64,000 nucleotides of DNA. It comes from Methanoculleus marisnigri JR1 (GTDB taxonomy: Archaea > Halobacteriota > Methanomicrobia > Methanomicrobiales > Methanoculleaceae). Position 1 is the stretch's first letter. Each line of letters opens with the position of its first letter. Positions 1 through 7,334 of the stretch are shown here, piece after piece. The notes under the pieces are model-generated. The model saw only the letters and a list, made by a program, of their open reading frames with translations. It did no database searches and had not been told where the DNA came from. The stretch lies in the NCBI RefSeq assembly GCF_000015825.1, contig NC_009051.1, forward strand, positions 1,668,695-1,732,694. Direction: 5' to 3'. The position numbers were made by a program, and so were the translations under genes.

Positions 1-1
1 C

Positions 2-196
2 GTCCGGCTGCGGTCGGGGTATACGCTTTTTGTCCGCTCATGCGGCATCTCCCCGGAAGACGCCGCACGGCTCTGCAACGACTTCACATACGAAGGAAGG
101 GTGCCCGAACCCATCCGGGTGGCGCGGCTCGTCGCCCGCGGCGTCGTCCGGTCGTCAGGATGCGTCGGGTTCGCCCCTGACGACCATGACCGTTGA
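2..196 (+). CDS. C-terminal fragment of a DUF99-like protein (putative endonuclease dU family)
   Basis: The frame is already open at the left edge and reads about 64 residues to a TGA at 194-196. The segment PEPIRVARLVARGVV near the end resembles the conserved tail of archaeal DUF99 proteins, some of which cleave deoxyuridine-containing DNA (family knowledge). About 40 bases of its 3' end overlap convergently with the universal stress protein gene on the other strand. Only the C terminus is visible, so the call rests on one motif and overall composition; the rest of the gene lies to the left of the window. Confidence 0.5.
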   Translation, partial: VRLRSGYTLFVRSCGISPEDAARLCNDFTYEGRVPEPIRVARLVARGVVRSSGCVGFAPDDHDR

Positions 197-625
197 CGCC
201 GCGTGGTCGACGGCGTAGGAACTGGTGCTCCCGAGGAAGAAGCGGCCGAGCCGGCCCTTGCCGTGCGACCCGACCACGGTCAGGTCGGCGCCGAGTTCCC
301 GCGCCAGCGCGATGATCTCCGCTCCCGGGTGTCCCCAGCGTTTGTGGACGGTGAGCGGGACACCGATGGCGGCAGCCTCTTGCTCCACGTCGGCGAGGAT
401 CTCGTCGGCCTCCCGGTCGAGCGCATCGAGAAGCGCCTGCTGGGCGATATCGGGAGGTTCGAGCTGGTTGAGGGTCAGCGAGGGATACGTGGCGGTCTGG
501 ACGACGTGTACGGCATGCACGGAGGCCTCCATGGCGCGGGCGACGGCCAGGGCCTCTTCGAGCGCCCGGTGACCGATCTCCGATCCGTCGACCGCCACGA
601 GAACTGATTTGAACATAACAGTCAT
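155..625 (-). CDS. Universal stress protein (UspA family)
   Basis: The 156-residue product is a single Usp domain, a Rossmann-like nucleotide-binding fold. It opens with FKSVLVAVDGSE, carrying the conserved Asp of strand 1. Near the C terminus it has GSHGKGRLGRFFLGSTS, the G-x2-G-x9-G-(S/T) ATP-binding loop, so this is the ATP-binding branch of the family. Met at 625 or Met at 616 could be the start; the shorter form begins right at the conserved beta strand. The gene stands alone between convergent and codirectional neighbours. A general stress or starvation role is family knowledge; nothing in the context narrows it. Confidence 0.92.
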   Translation of the reverse strand: MTVMFKSVLVAVDGSEIGHRALEEALAVARAMEASVHAVHVVQTATYPSLTLNQLEPPDIAQQALLDALDREADEILADVEQEAAAIGVPLTVHKRWGHPGAEIIALARELGADLTVVGSHGKGRLGRFFLGSTSSYAVDHAASTVMVVRGEPDAS

Positions 626-671
626 TAGAAGCGTTCCGGTACAAAAACATGGTCTTTGAGAACGATGCGCC

Positions 672-1268
672 TCAGGCCCGCACCGTGTGTTTCGAGATCA
701 CCTTCCCGCTACGTTTATCCACCACCTGCAGAGTGACCTCTGCGCCCGGGTAGAAGGTTCCGTCGGTGAGATCCGCCGTCATCGTCTCGCCCGGGTTCCA
801 GAAGGGGGTGCAGCAGCCCTCGCCGCTGAGAGTCTTTACCCCGTAGTGGTGCGACGGGATGAGGAGATGGCCGTTCAAGGTATGGACGATGCAGGCCCTG
901 TAGCCGTTCACGTAGAAGACCGCCCTCAGGCAATCGTTCTCGTATGTCGTGCTCCCGTTGTTCTTGAGGGTGACCCTGCTCGCATACGTCAGTGCTCCGG
1001 CACCTGTGTTGACGTGGGAGATCTCGGTGATGATGATCGATGGCTGCGGCGGTTCGTCCCACGAACCGGTGGGGAACATCGAAAGCAGCAATAACAGGAG
1101 AATAGCGGCGAGAATGACGGTGACCGCAACCATCAGGAACACGCCGTGCGTGTCCGAAAGAGCGGTCTCGCCCTTAGCGATCCGCCTCACCGGGGCTGCC
1201 GGTGAGCCGGAGGGATGCTCTCCCCTCCGCGCAGCACCTGATGATCGGCCCCTAATACGGCATTCCAT
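672..1268 (-). CDS. Membrane-anchored protein with archaeal pilin-like N-terminal segment
   Basis: The product is 198 residues from ATG 1268. A GTG at 1190 would give a 172-residue form beginning VRRIAKGETALS, which is a better fit to a pilin N terminus because the upstream part is Arg/Pro-rich and unlike anything else. After a basic stretch comes ETALSDTHGVFLMVAVTVI and a run of Leu, the arrangement of archaeal type IV pilin signal segments (charged region, small residues, hydrophobic helix). The rest is an extracellular beta-rich domain with four Cys, including a CC pair. It overlaps the 3' end of the transglutaminase-like gene and is probably co-transcribed with it. Function unknown; a surface or pseudopilin role is inference. 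Confidence 0.7.
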   Translation of the reverse strand: MECRIRGRSSGAARRGEHPSGSPAAPVRRIAKGETALSDTHGVFLMVAVTVILAAILLLLLLSMFPTGSWDEPPQPSIIITEISHVNTGAGALTYASRVTLKNNGSTTYENDCLRAVFYVNGYRACIVHTLNGHLLIPSHHYGVKTLSGEGCCTPFWNPGETMTADLTDGTFYPGAEVTLQVVDKRSGKVISKHTVRA

Positions 1269-2169
1269 ATGTCTGAGCTAGATTCCGGTAACGCCCGTAG
1301 GAATATGAGTCCAGTTTGGGTCCCTCGCTCTGTACCTTGTCCCGTATCTTGTTCCACTCGACGGCATCGGTGTGCTCGCGCCAGATGCTCTCGAAGGAGT
1401 CTCCTTCGGCTATGACGAAGACTTTCGGCTTCGACGTCAGTTTCTTCCCGGAATCTCCGTACTCCCCACCGGCATCGGTCGGGATGGCCGGCACCGTGGT
1501 CTCGATGAACGCGTACCCCGTGTCCCGGTAGCAGTACTGGTCGGGTGCCCTGATGCCCACGGCCATATGGCTCTCCTGCTCGAACTCGAAGAGCGCGACG
1601 CCGTACCCCAGGTCACGAAGGATGTACGCAAGCAGGAGCGACTTCTCGTCGCAGTCCCCGTCCTGGTGGTAGAGCACGTGGTACGGGTACTTGGCCGCCG
1701 TATCGAACGAGTAATCGGCGTAAGGGATCTGCTGCACCATGCTGATCGCGGTACGCACCTGGTTGTCGGGCTCGGACTCGGCAGCCCGGATGTTGCCGGC
1801 AAGCTGGTGCAGGTATCGGTCCTGGACGCTCTCATTGATAAACTGGAGCCAGTATTCACGTTCGATACGGAACGGGGTAGGATGCCTCGTGGACAGATAG
1901 TCGTTGACACCCCGGTAGGCATCGAACCGGATCGAACCCGGCTTGCCGCGGAGAACATACGGATAGTTGATGGTCTTTGGTCCTTTCTCCAGGGTCTCGT
2001 TGGAGATCTCCGGTGAACTGAGGCCCGACGCTTCAAGCGTCCCGGTGACCGTCGTTCCTACCGACGAGACGATCTGCCCGCCCCAGATGGCGGCTATGCC
2101 GATGATGACAAGGATGACGATCACAGCCCCGAGAGGGAATTTGCGCGGATGGTAAGGGTCGCCGGACAT
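1252..2169 (-). CDS. Membrane-anchored transglutaminase-like protease-fold protein
   Basis: The 305-residue product has a short cytoplasmic N terminus, one transmembrane helix at about residues 13-33, then an extracellular transglutaminase-like domain. The catalytic triad is visible: Cys173 in HQDGDCDEKS, His201 in QESHMAVGI, and an acidic residue in AFIETT (about 223). In this superfamily the fold serves as a cysteine protease, transglutaminase or peptide N-glycanase, so the exact reaction is open. A TATA-like TTTATATA about 25 bases upstream of ATG 2169 indicates a leaderless transcript and supports this start. The pilin-like gene follows with a 17-base overlap, suggesting joint work at the cell surface. 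Confidence 0.85.
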   Translation of the reverse strand: MSGDPYHPRKFPLGAVIVILVIIGIAAIWGGQIVSSVGTTVTGTLEASGLSSPEISNETLEKGPKTINYPYVLRGKPGSIRFDAYRGVNDYLSTRHPTPFRIEREYWLQFINESVQDRYLHQLAGNIRAAESEPDNQVRTAISMVQQIPYADYSFDTAAKYPYHVLYHQDGDCDEKSLLLAYILRDLGYGVALFEFEQESHMAVGIRAPDQYCYRDTGYAFIETTVPAIPTDAGGEYGDSGKKLTSKPKVFVIAEGDSFESIWREHTDAVEWNKIRDKVQSEGPKLDSYSYGRYRNLAQTYGMPY

Positions 2170-2190
2170 ACGATGATAAATTCATTACCG

Positions 2191-2200
2191 AATATATAAA
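2191..2200 (-). promoter_or_regulatory. TATA box for the transglutaminase/pilin-like pair
   Basis: Minus-strand TTTATATATT is centred about 26 bases upstream of the ATG at 2169, the normal archaeal distance from TATA box to transcription start. This predicts an almost leaderless mRNA. Confidence 0.6.
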
Positions 2201-2561
2201 CATTTTCAAAATTATTCGATGCCGTGGAGAGAGGGCCGGAGGTTGTGAGGGGGGAGATCGGCGGTACGGGATTTACGCCGCATCTAAGAGAGCAGATGTA
2301 ACAACACCGAAATTACAGGGGAAATCGGATCCCGGGGGATTTTCGGCGCCTGTGCCCTCTCAGGAAAAACGGAATCACCGTCCCTCGCGGGGACCGACCG
2401 GCCAGGAGTTAAAGCACCAGAGGTGCGTCCGGGGAGCGCAGAGCGCGGACATCGGACCCCCGGCACTCGGGTGACGCGGCCCCGGGATCCATCTCGACGG
2501 TTGTAACTCCGCAAGTTATTGCAGGGACAAACTTTCTTCTCCTCCGCACCCAGGGAGGATC
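2201..2561. other. Intergenic region without a convincing gene
   Basis: About 360 bases between divergent genes. Short open frames here have no coding character. A lone GCACC-AGA-GGTGC hairpin at 2414-2426 followed by GTCCGGGGAGC looks like a decayed unit of the hairpin arrays described elsewhere in the window. GGGAGGATC at about 2550 is the ribosome-binding site of the next gene. Confidence 0.5.
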
Positions 2562-3500
2562 ATGGCCGAAGCAGAACGAACACAACTACCCGGATACGTG
2601 CGCCTATCCCGGAGCGGCGAACTGGAGGAGCGGGCACGGCGAGCGCACGAGGTGCTCCGCGACTGCGTCGTCTGCCCCCAGGAGTGCCGCGTGAACCGTA
2701 TCGAGGACGAGGAAGGGTTCTGCCGGACAGGTCTTTCACCACGAGTCTCGAGTTACAGCCCGCATTTCGGCGAAGAGTCCCCGCTTGTCGGGAGGAACGG
2801 TTCGGGAACGATATTCTTCGCTGGCTGCAACATGCGGTGCGAGTTCTGCCAGAACTACGAGATCAGCCAGTGCGAGGTCGGCTACGCGGTCTCGTGCGAA
2901 GACCTCGCCGCGATCATGCTCCGCCTGCAGGAACGCGGGTGCCACAACGTCAACTTTGTCTCCCCCTCGCACGTCGTCCCCCAGATCCTCCGTGCGGTCG
3001 CCTTCGCCGCCCCCCGGGGCCTCGACATCCCGCTGGTCTACAACAGCGGCGGCTACGATTCCGTGGAGACCCTGCGGCTCCTCGACGGCATCGTCGACAT
3101 CTACATGCCGGACGCGAAGTACGGGCGGGACGACGTGGCGCTGGAACTCTCCCACGCCCCCGGCTATACCGGCCGGATGCATGCCGCATTAAAAGAGATG
3201 CACCGGCAGGTCGGCGACCTCGAGGTCAGGGACGGCGTCGCGGTGCGGGGCATGATCATCAGGCACCTGGTGCTCCCGGGGAACCTTGCAAACAGCGAGA
3301 TGGTGATGAAGTTCGTCGCAGAGGAGATATCGCGCGACTCCTACGTGAACGTCATGGCCCAGTACCACCCGGCATGGAAGGCATCCGAAGGAGGGAGGAG
3401 CCCGGTGCTTGCGGCACTGCAACGCCCGATAACGGCGCGGGAGTATGCCTACGCCGTCCGCTGCGCACAGGAGAACGGCCTCACCCGGGGGTTCCCGTGA
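2562..3500 (+). CDS. Radical SAM protein, PflA-like (pyruvate-formate-lyase-activating-enzyme family)
   Basis: The 312-residue product carries CNMRCEFC (Cys89, Cys93, Cys96), the CxxxCxxC motif that ligates the radical SAM [4Fe-4S] cluster. A separate N-terminal Cys set (Cys35, 38, 42, 54; CVVCPQECxxxR) is typical of the archaeal and bacterial PflA-like group related to AmmeMemoRadiSam proteins. YNSGGYDS and PDAKYG are also conserved in this group. Substrate is unknown; no pyruvate formate-lyase or glycyl radical enzyme is nearby. A strong Shine-Dalgarno site GGGAGGATC precedes ATG 2562. The stop codon overlaps the GTG start of the PP2C gene (GTGA), so the two are translationally coupled. Confidence 0.87.
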   Translation: MAEAERTQLPGYVRLSRSGELEERARRAHEVLRDCVVCPQECRVNRIEDEEGFCRTGLSPRVSSYSPHFGEESPLVGRNGSGTIFFAGCNMRCEFCQNYEISQCEVGYAVSCEDLAAIMLRLQERGCHNVNFVSPSHVVPQILRAVAFAAPRGLDIPLVYNSGGYDSVETLRLLDGIVDIYMPDAKYGRDDVALELSHAPGYTGRMHAALKEMHRQVGDLEVRDGVAVRGMIIRHLVLPGNLANSEMVMKFVAEEISRDSYVNVMAQYHPAWKASEGGRSPVLAALQRPITAREYAYAVRCAQENGLTRGFP

Positions 3501-4288
3501 AAAGTGAACGGGAGACCCCGCCACCAAAAGACTATCCGCTCGAACGAAGAGAGAACTCTGGAGTGCAGGTGAGAAGAGAGGCAGGACTCCGGTACGCGGC
3601 CCTGACCGATACCGGAAAGCGGGAGCAGAACGAGGACGCGTATTTCGCCGGCCGGATGAACGGGCACTACCTCTTCGCCGTCGCGGACGGTCTCGGGGGG
3701 CATGCCTGCGGAGAGGTTGCGAGCAGGATGGCGATCGAGATCCTCGCGGAGGCTGCAGACAGGGAACTCATGGAGAGCGAACCCGCCGAACTGCTCGGAA
3801 ACGCGTTCCAGCGCATCAACGCCGCAATTCTTGCATATAACAGGAATAAGGGTCTGAACGCAGGCACAACGCTCTCGGCGACAGTCGTCGGGGAGTCGGG
3901 CAGGTGCTGGATCGGCACGGTGGGCGACAGCAGGACGCATATCGTCACGCCGGCCTCCGTCTGGCATACGCGCGACCAGACCTACGTCCAGGGCCTGGTG
4001 GAGGCGGGAACCATCTCCCCGACCGAGGCGATGCTCCACCCGCAAAAGAACGTCCTGACCCAGGCGCTCGGCCTCTCGGCCCGGGTACGGATCGGCCTCG
4101 ACGAAAGGGATCTCGCCGGAGGGGTTCTCCTGATCAGTTCGGACGGGCTGCACGATTACGTCCCGGAGGGCGTCATCCGGGAGATCGTGCTCGAAAACGA
4201 TCCCGATACGGCATGCCGGAGGCTGATCGGTGCCGCCCGGGACGCGGCAAGCACCGACAACACCACGGTGATCGTTGCTAGAGCATGA
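3497..4288 (+). CDS. PP2C-family (PPM) protein serine/threonine phosphatase
   Basis: The frame is open far upstream, but the real gene should begin at GTG 3497, overlapping the preceding stop by four bases. The product has about 263 residues. PPM motifs are complete: DTGKREQNEDAYF, VADGLGGHACGE, AGTTLSATVV, GTVGDSRTH, ISSDGLHDYV and STDNTTVIVA, supplying the Asp residues that bind the two catalytic metals. It dephosphorylates Ser/Thr phosphoproteins by family knowledge; no kinase is adjacent. Coupling to the radical SAM gene suggests a shared context, but the partner is unknown. An internal GTG about 66 bases downstream is a possible alternative start. Confidence 0.9.
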   Translation: MKSERETPPPKDYPLERRENSGVQVRREAGLRYAALTDTGKREQNEDAYFAGRMNGHYLFAVADGLGGHACGEVASRMAIEILAEAADRELMESEPAELLGNAFQRINAAILAYNRNKGLNAGTTLSATVVGESGRCWIGTVGDSRTHIVTPASVWHTRDQTYVQGLVEAGTISPTEAMLHPQKNVLTQALGLSARVRIGLDERDLAGGVLLISSDGLHDYVPEGVIREIVLENDPDTACRRLIGAARDAASTDNTTVIVARA

Positions 4289-4317
4289 CAGGGCCTTATA
4301 TTCAGGGTTTACTGTCA

Positions 4318-4436
4318 CAGCAACCAACCGTTCTTCGCGTTCTTCGAACCTGCGGTGCTCAAACTCCAGACTCGAAGCCTGACGGCTTCTCATGCTCCGG
4401 ACGTCCCGTCCGTCGCACCCTACGGCCCGTCATTCC
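4318..4436 (-). repeat. Array of short hairpin units (minus-strand orientation)
   Basis: Read on the minus strand this stretch contains consecutive small stem-loops: GGACG-GGA-CGTCC flanked by GCGA and GGAGC, then AAGCC-GTCA-GGCTT flanked by GAG and CGAG, then CACC-GCA-GGT followed by TCGAAG. Units and flanks match arrays at 12.4, 14.8, 20.8, 25.7 and 55.7 kb. The array lies between the convergent PP2C and HEAT-repeat genes and covers the last codons of the latter. The end near 4330 (TTCTTCGCGTTCTTCG) resembles the right terminus of the 12.3 kb element. Confidence 0.75.
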
Positions 4437-4941
4437 CTATATCGCGGAGCGCTTCAAGGATTGCCGCACGGACGCCGTCGGTCGCCTCACCCTCCAGGGC
4501 GGCACGCAGCGCCAGAACCGCCTCCTCGCCGCCGATCGTCCCGAGCGATCGGGCGACGCTCCGTCGGACGAACTCGTTCTCGTCGTTTCGCATCGGCCCG
4601 AGCCGCTCGACCGCCCGGGGATCGCCGAGCAGCCCGAGCCCTTTCGCCGCCATGTAGCGGACGTGATCCTTTTCATCGTCGAGGGCGGCGACGAGGGCCG
4701 CATACGCCTCGCCGTCGGCGAGCAGCCCGAGGGCCTCCGCCGCACGATAGCGCACCCTCCAGTCGCCGTCCGATAGCAGGGCGATGCAGGCGGGCACGGC
4801 ATGTTTTCCAATCGCCACGAGCCCGTGCATCGCTTCCGCCCGCACCGTCTTGTTCGGGTTCGAGAGCCTTGCGATGAGAACCTGCAGGTCCCGGCTATTC
4901 GAACGATCGTCTCCCGGTTCAGGAGGTATACTCTGAGTCAT
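4420..4941 (-). CDS. HEAT-repeat protein (PBS-lyase-type repeats)
   Basis: The product from ATG 4941 has 173 residues. It consists of four to five helical repeats of about 31 residues (for example DWRVRYRAAEALGLLADGEA and DHVRYMAAKGLGLLGDPRAV), the E-Z/PBS-lyase type of HEAT repeat. The frame extends upstream, but a TATA-like TTTATCTAC lies about 30 bases ahead of ATG 4941, which favours this leaderless start. Such proteins are scaffolds or modulators of other enzymes; no partner is evident. Its stop codon lies inside a hairpin array shared with the convergent PP2C gene. Confidence 0.85.
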   Translation of the reverse strand: MTQSIPPEPGDDRSNSRDLQVLIARLSNPNKTVRAEAMHGLVAIGKHAVPACIALLSDGDWRVRYRAAEALGLLADGEAYAALVAALDDEKDHVRYMAAKGLGLLGDPRAVERLGPMRNDENEFVRRSVARSLGTIGGEEAVLALRAALEGEATDGVRAAILEALRDIGNDGP

Positions 4942-5067
4942 GATTCCGTCACATCCGCGGCGTAAGCCGGGGCGTAGATAAACATTGAAGCGGCTGCGTA
5001 ATAAGTTCTCAGGAGCGCCGGAGCTCGTTGCAGGCACCGAATCCCGGCGGCAACCCCTGCCGTCAGA

Positions 5068-5193
5068 TCAGAGACCCGATGCGTAGAGGACCAGGCCTGC
5101 AAAGATAAGAATGAGGATACCGGTCCCGAAGATGAGCGTCCCCAGAATATCGAAAACGGGATCGCTCGCGATCCATTTCCCCAGAGCGTGCAT
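5068..5193 (-). CDS. Small single-span membrane protein (41 aa)
   Basis: From ATG 5193 the reading frame gives 41 residues: a short amphipathic start (MHALGKWIASDPVFD) and one hydrophobic helix (ILGTLIFGTGILILIFAGL). A longer frame to 5256 exists, but a clear TATA box (AAAATATATATA on the minus strand, about 5215-5228) lies about 27 bases before 5193, fitting a leaderless transcript. Not recognised as a named family. The hydrophobic pattern and the well-placed promoter are the reasons to accept it. Confidence 0.6.
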   Translation of the reverse strand: MHALGKWIASDPVFDILGTLIFGTGILILIFAGLVLYASGL

Positions 5194-5214
5194 GAGAGCG
5201 GATACTTCATCAAG

Positions 5215-5228
5215 GTATATATATTTTA
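5215..5228 (-). promoter_or_regulatory. TATA box of the small membrane protein
   Basis: An AT-only tract, TAAAATATATATAC on the minus strand, is centred about 27 bases upstream of ATG 5193. It decides the start of the 41-residue gene. Confidence 0.6.
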
Positions 5229-5414
5229 CCTTAAGAATAAAAATAACATTTAACATATAATGGTTTTCAAGAACCGATAATTCCAGAATTTCTGTCTCGC
5301 CGGATTATCGGCAAATTCAGGGAGCAATACGGATATTCCCGGCAGCACAAGAGGTTAGTGTTCCGCGGCCGGAGGAACGGCTCCGCTGAGGGCTGGAAAA
5401 ATGAAAGAAAGTGA

Positions 5415-5487
5415 CGCCCAGGACGGAATTCGAATCCGTGTCGACGGCGTGACAGGCCGTCATGATAGGCCACTACACTACCTGGGC
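5415..5487 (-). tRNA. tRNA-Asp (GTC)
   Basis: On the minus strand the acceptor arms GCCCAGG/CCTGGGC pair fully, with discriminator G. The anticodon arm is ACGGC-CTGTCAC-GCCGT, giving anticodon GTC. The T arm contains GGATTCGAATTCC. 73 bases, no intron and no encoded CCA. It lies 18 bases downstream of tRNA-Tyr, and the two are probably one transcript. Confidence 0.97.
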
Positions 5488-5505
5488 ACTCAATGTTCGA
5501 GGGGA

Positions 5506-5612
5506 TCCCGCCTCCCGGATTCGAACCGGGGACATCGCGGTAGCCGCGCAGTTCGCCCGAGAGCGAAGACTATACTACAGCCGCGCACTCTACCAGTCTG
5601 AGTTAAGGCGGG
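5506..5612 (-). tRNA. tRNA-Tyr (GTA) with a 33-base intron
   Basis: Minus strand: acceptor CCCGCCT/AGGCGGG with discriminator A. The anticodon stem CGCGG/CCGCG is interrupted after position 37. The exon reads CT-GTA-G, then an intron at 5542-5574 (33 bases), then A38. The anticodon GTA is at 5576-5578. The T arm is CCCCGGTTCGAATCCGGG. The position between bases 37 and 38 is canonical for archaeal introns removed by the splicing endonuclease at a bulge-helix-bulge. A TATA-like AAATATTTAATAA about 30-40 bases upstream (5640-5655) is the likely promoter of the Tyr-Asp pair. Confidence 0.96.
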
Positions 5613-5641
5613 TCTCTGCTCTAATAATGTTAGATCGAGTT

Positions 5642-5655
5642 GTTATTAAATATTT
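5642..5655 (-). promoter_or_regulatory. Promoter of the tRNA-Tyr/tRNA-Asp transcript
   Basis: Minus-strand AAATATTTAATAAC lies 30-43 bases upstream of the mature 5' end of tRNA-Tyr. It matches the archaeal TATA box in composition and distance. Confidence 0.5.
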
Positions 5656-5694
5656 CGCAGGATTTGCGGGGAACGGTAGAACACAGACGTTATT

Positions 5695-5703
5695 CTATAT
5701 ATA
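5695..5703 (+). promoter_or_regulatory. TATA box ahead of the leuA-type gene
   Basis: CTATATATA is centred about 27 bases upstream of the ATG at 5726, predicting a leaderless transcript starting at that ATG. This matters because that ATG is not in the frame of the conserved enzyme (see the next entry). Confidence 0.6.
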
Positions 5704-5725
5704 CAACTTCAGATAACGAGTAGGT

Positions 5726-7298
5726 ATGAACCCTACAAACGCTGAAGCACCTAGGAACGCTGAAGCGTACTGTCTTCTTCACCGATAGCCGTGCGAACAA
5801 GAACGTCACTGTTTTCGACACCACACTGCGCGACGGTGAACAAACACCGGGCATCTCGTTCACGCTCGAAGAGAAGCTCGGTATTGCAGAACAGCTCTCC
5901 GGAATAGGAGTCCACGCCATCGAAGCGGGCTTTCCCGCATCCTCCGATGCCGAACGTGAGATAGTTCGGGCCATCAAAGGTCTCGATCTTTCGACGCAGG
6001 TCTGCGGCCTTGCGCGGTCGCTCCGGGCCGACGTAGATGCGTGCATCGACTGCGGCGTCGACATGGTTCACGTCTTCATCCCGACCTCCGACGTCCAGCG
6101 CGAGTACACCATCAGAAAGACCCGCGAGCAGGTCCTCGAGGCAACCGGGGATATCATCGCGTATGCACGCGACCACGTCGACCGGTGCATGTTCTCCGCG
6201 ATGGACGCCACGAGAACCGACTGGGATTACCTGATAGAGGTATACCGCGTTGCGGTGGACGCCGGAGCGACGATCATCAACGTGCCCGACACGGTCGGCG
6301 TGATCACCCCGACGGCCATGAAGCACCTCATCGAGCGGATCGACCGCGAGGTGAACTGCCCGATCGACGTCCACTGCCACAACGACTTCGGGCTTGCGGT
6401 GGCGAACACCATCGCGGCGGTCGAGGCCGGCGCCTCCCAGGTGCAGGTGACGGTGAACGGCATCGGCGAACGGGCCGGAAACGCCGACCTCGCGCAGACG
6501 GTGATGGCGCTGTCGTCCATCTACGGGATCGATACCGGCATCCGGACGACGGGCCTCGTCGAGACTTCAAGGCTCGTCGCCCGCTACGCGGGGATGAGCA
6601 TCCCGGCAACGTTCCCGATCGTCGGCGAGAACGCCTTTGCCCACGAGAGCGGGATCCACTCCCACGGCGTGATCACCCGGTCGGATACGTTCGAGCCGGG
6701 TATCATGACGCCGGAGATGGTCGGCCACCGGCGCAGGCTGAAACTCGGCAAACACGCCGGGAGGCATGCGGTCAAGCAGATGCTCGCCGACGTGCATATG
6801 GAGCCCGCCGACACGCAGCTCGACGAGATCGTCCTGCGGGTGAAGGCGATTGCCGGGAAGGGCAAGCGGGTGACGGACGCGGACCTCTACGAGATCGCGG
6901 AGAGCGTCATGCAACTCGCGCCCGACGAGAAGACCCTGGAGCTCCAGGACGTCGCCATCATGACCGGCAACCACGTCATCCCGACGGCGAGCGTCAGGGC
7001 GACCGTCGACGGAGTCGAGCACACCTTCTCGAGCATCGGCAACGGCCCGGTGGACGCGGCCGTGCGGGCGATCCTCGGGATCATCCCGGCCCCGGTGCAG
7101 CTCAAAGAGTTCAACATCGAGGCGATCTCCGGGGGCACCGATGCTCTCGGGCACGTCACCATCTCCGTCGAGGACGAGCGGGGCCGGGTCTTCGATGCCA
7201 GCGCCTCGAGCGACGACATCATCCTCGCATCGGTCGAGGCGGTGATCAACGCGATCAACCTCGTCTGCCGGACGCACAAACTCGACCGCGAGGAGTGA
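5726..7298 (+). CDS. leuA: 2-isopropylmalate synthase / (R)-citramalate synthase family enzyme, apparent frameshift near the start
   Basis: Claisen-type condensing enzyme of the HMGL superfamily, joining acetyl-CoA to a 2-oxoacid in leucine or isoleucine synthesis. From about 5805 the frame reads NVTVFDTTLRDGEQTPG, later NVPDTVGVITP and HCHNDFGLAVANTIAAVE (metal-binding HxH), and ends with a LeuA allosteric domain (GTDALGHVTISVEDERGR). A length of about 520 residues with that domain argues against the shorter homocitrate synthases. In this frame there is a stop at 5727 and no ATG, GTG or TTG until 6063, which lies inside the catalytic barrel. The well-placed ATG 5726 is in another frame (MNPTNAEAPRNAEAY...) and stops at 5786. 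A +1 shift between 5726 and 5786, or a sequence error, would join them. The coordinates given assume that joined product. Confidence 0.85.
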
Positions 7299-7304
7299 GC
7301 ACTT

Positions 7305-7325
7305 CACTCCTTTTTTTACAAAAAA
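7305..7325. terminator. Shared T-run terminator between convergent leuA-type gene and prefoldin gene
   Basis: CTCCTTTTTTTACAAAAAAG lies between the two convergent stop codons. The T7 run ends leuA transcription on the plus strand, and the A6 run gives a T-run for the minus-strand prefoldin transcript, in the style of archaeal oligo-T termination. Confidence 0.5.
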
Positions 7326-7334
7326 GTTCGGGGA

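Noticed and set aside
2284-2514. 76-codon minus-strand frame upstream of the radical SAM gene
   Set aside because: Arg/Pro/Gly-rich, no motif, and no promoter in a sensible place.
2519-3496. Long upstream extension of the PP2C reading frame over the radical SAM gene
   Set aside because: The extension is a shifted-frame shadow of the radical SAM gene, rich in Arg/Pro and without family resemblance; a GTG at 3497 with a coupled stop explains the true start.
6063-7298. Taking ATG 6063 as the start of the LeuA-type enzyme
   Set aside because: It would delete the DTTLRDGEQTPG active-site strand, which is clearly encoded upstream in the same frame.
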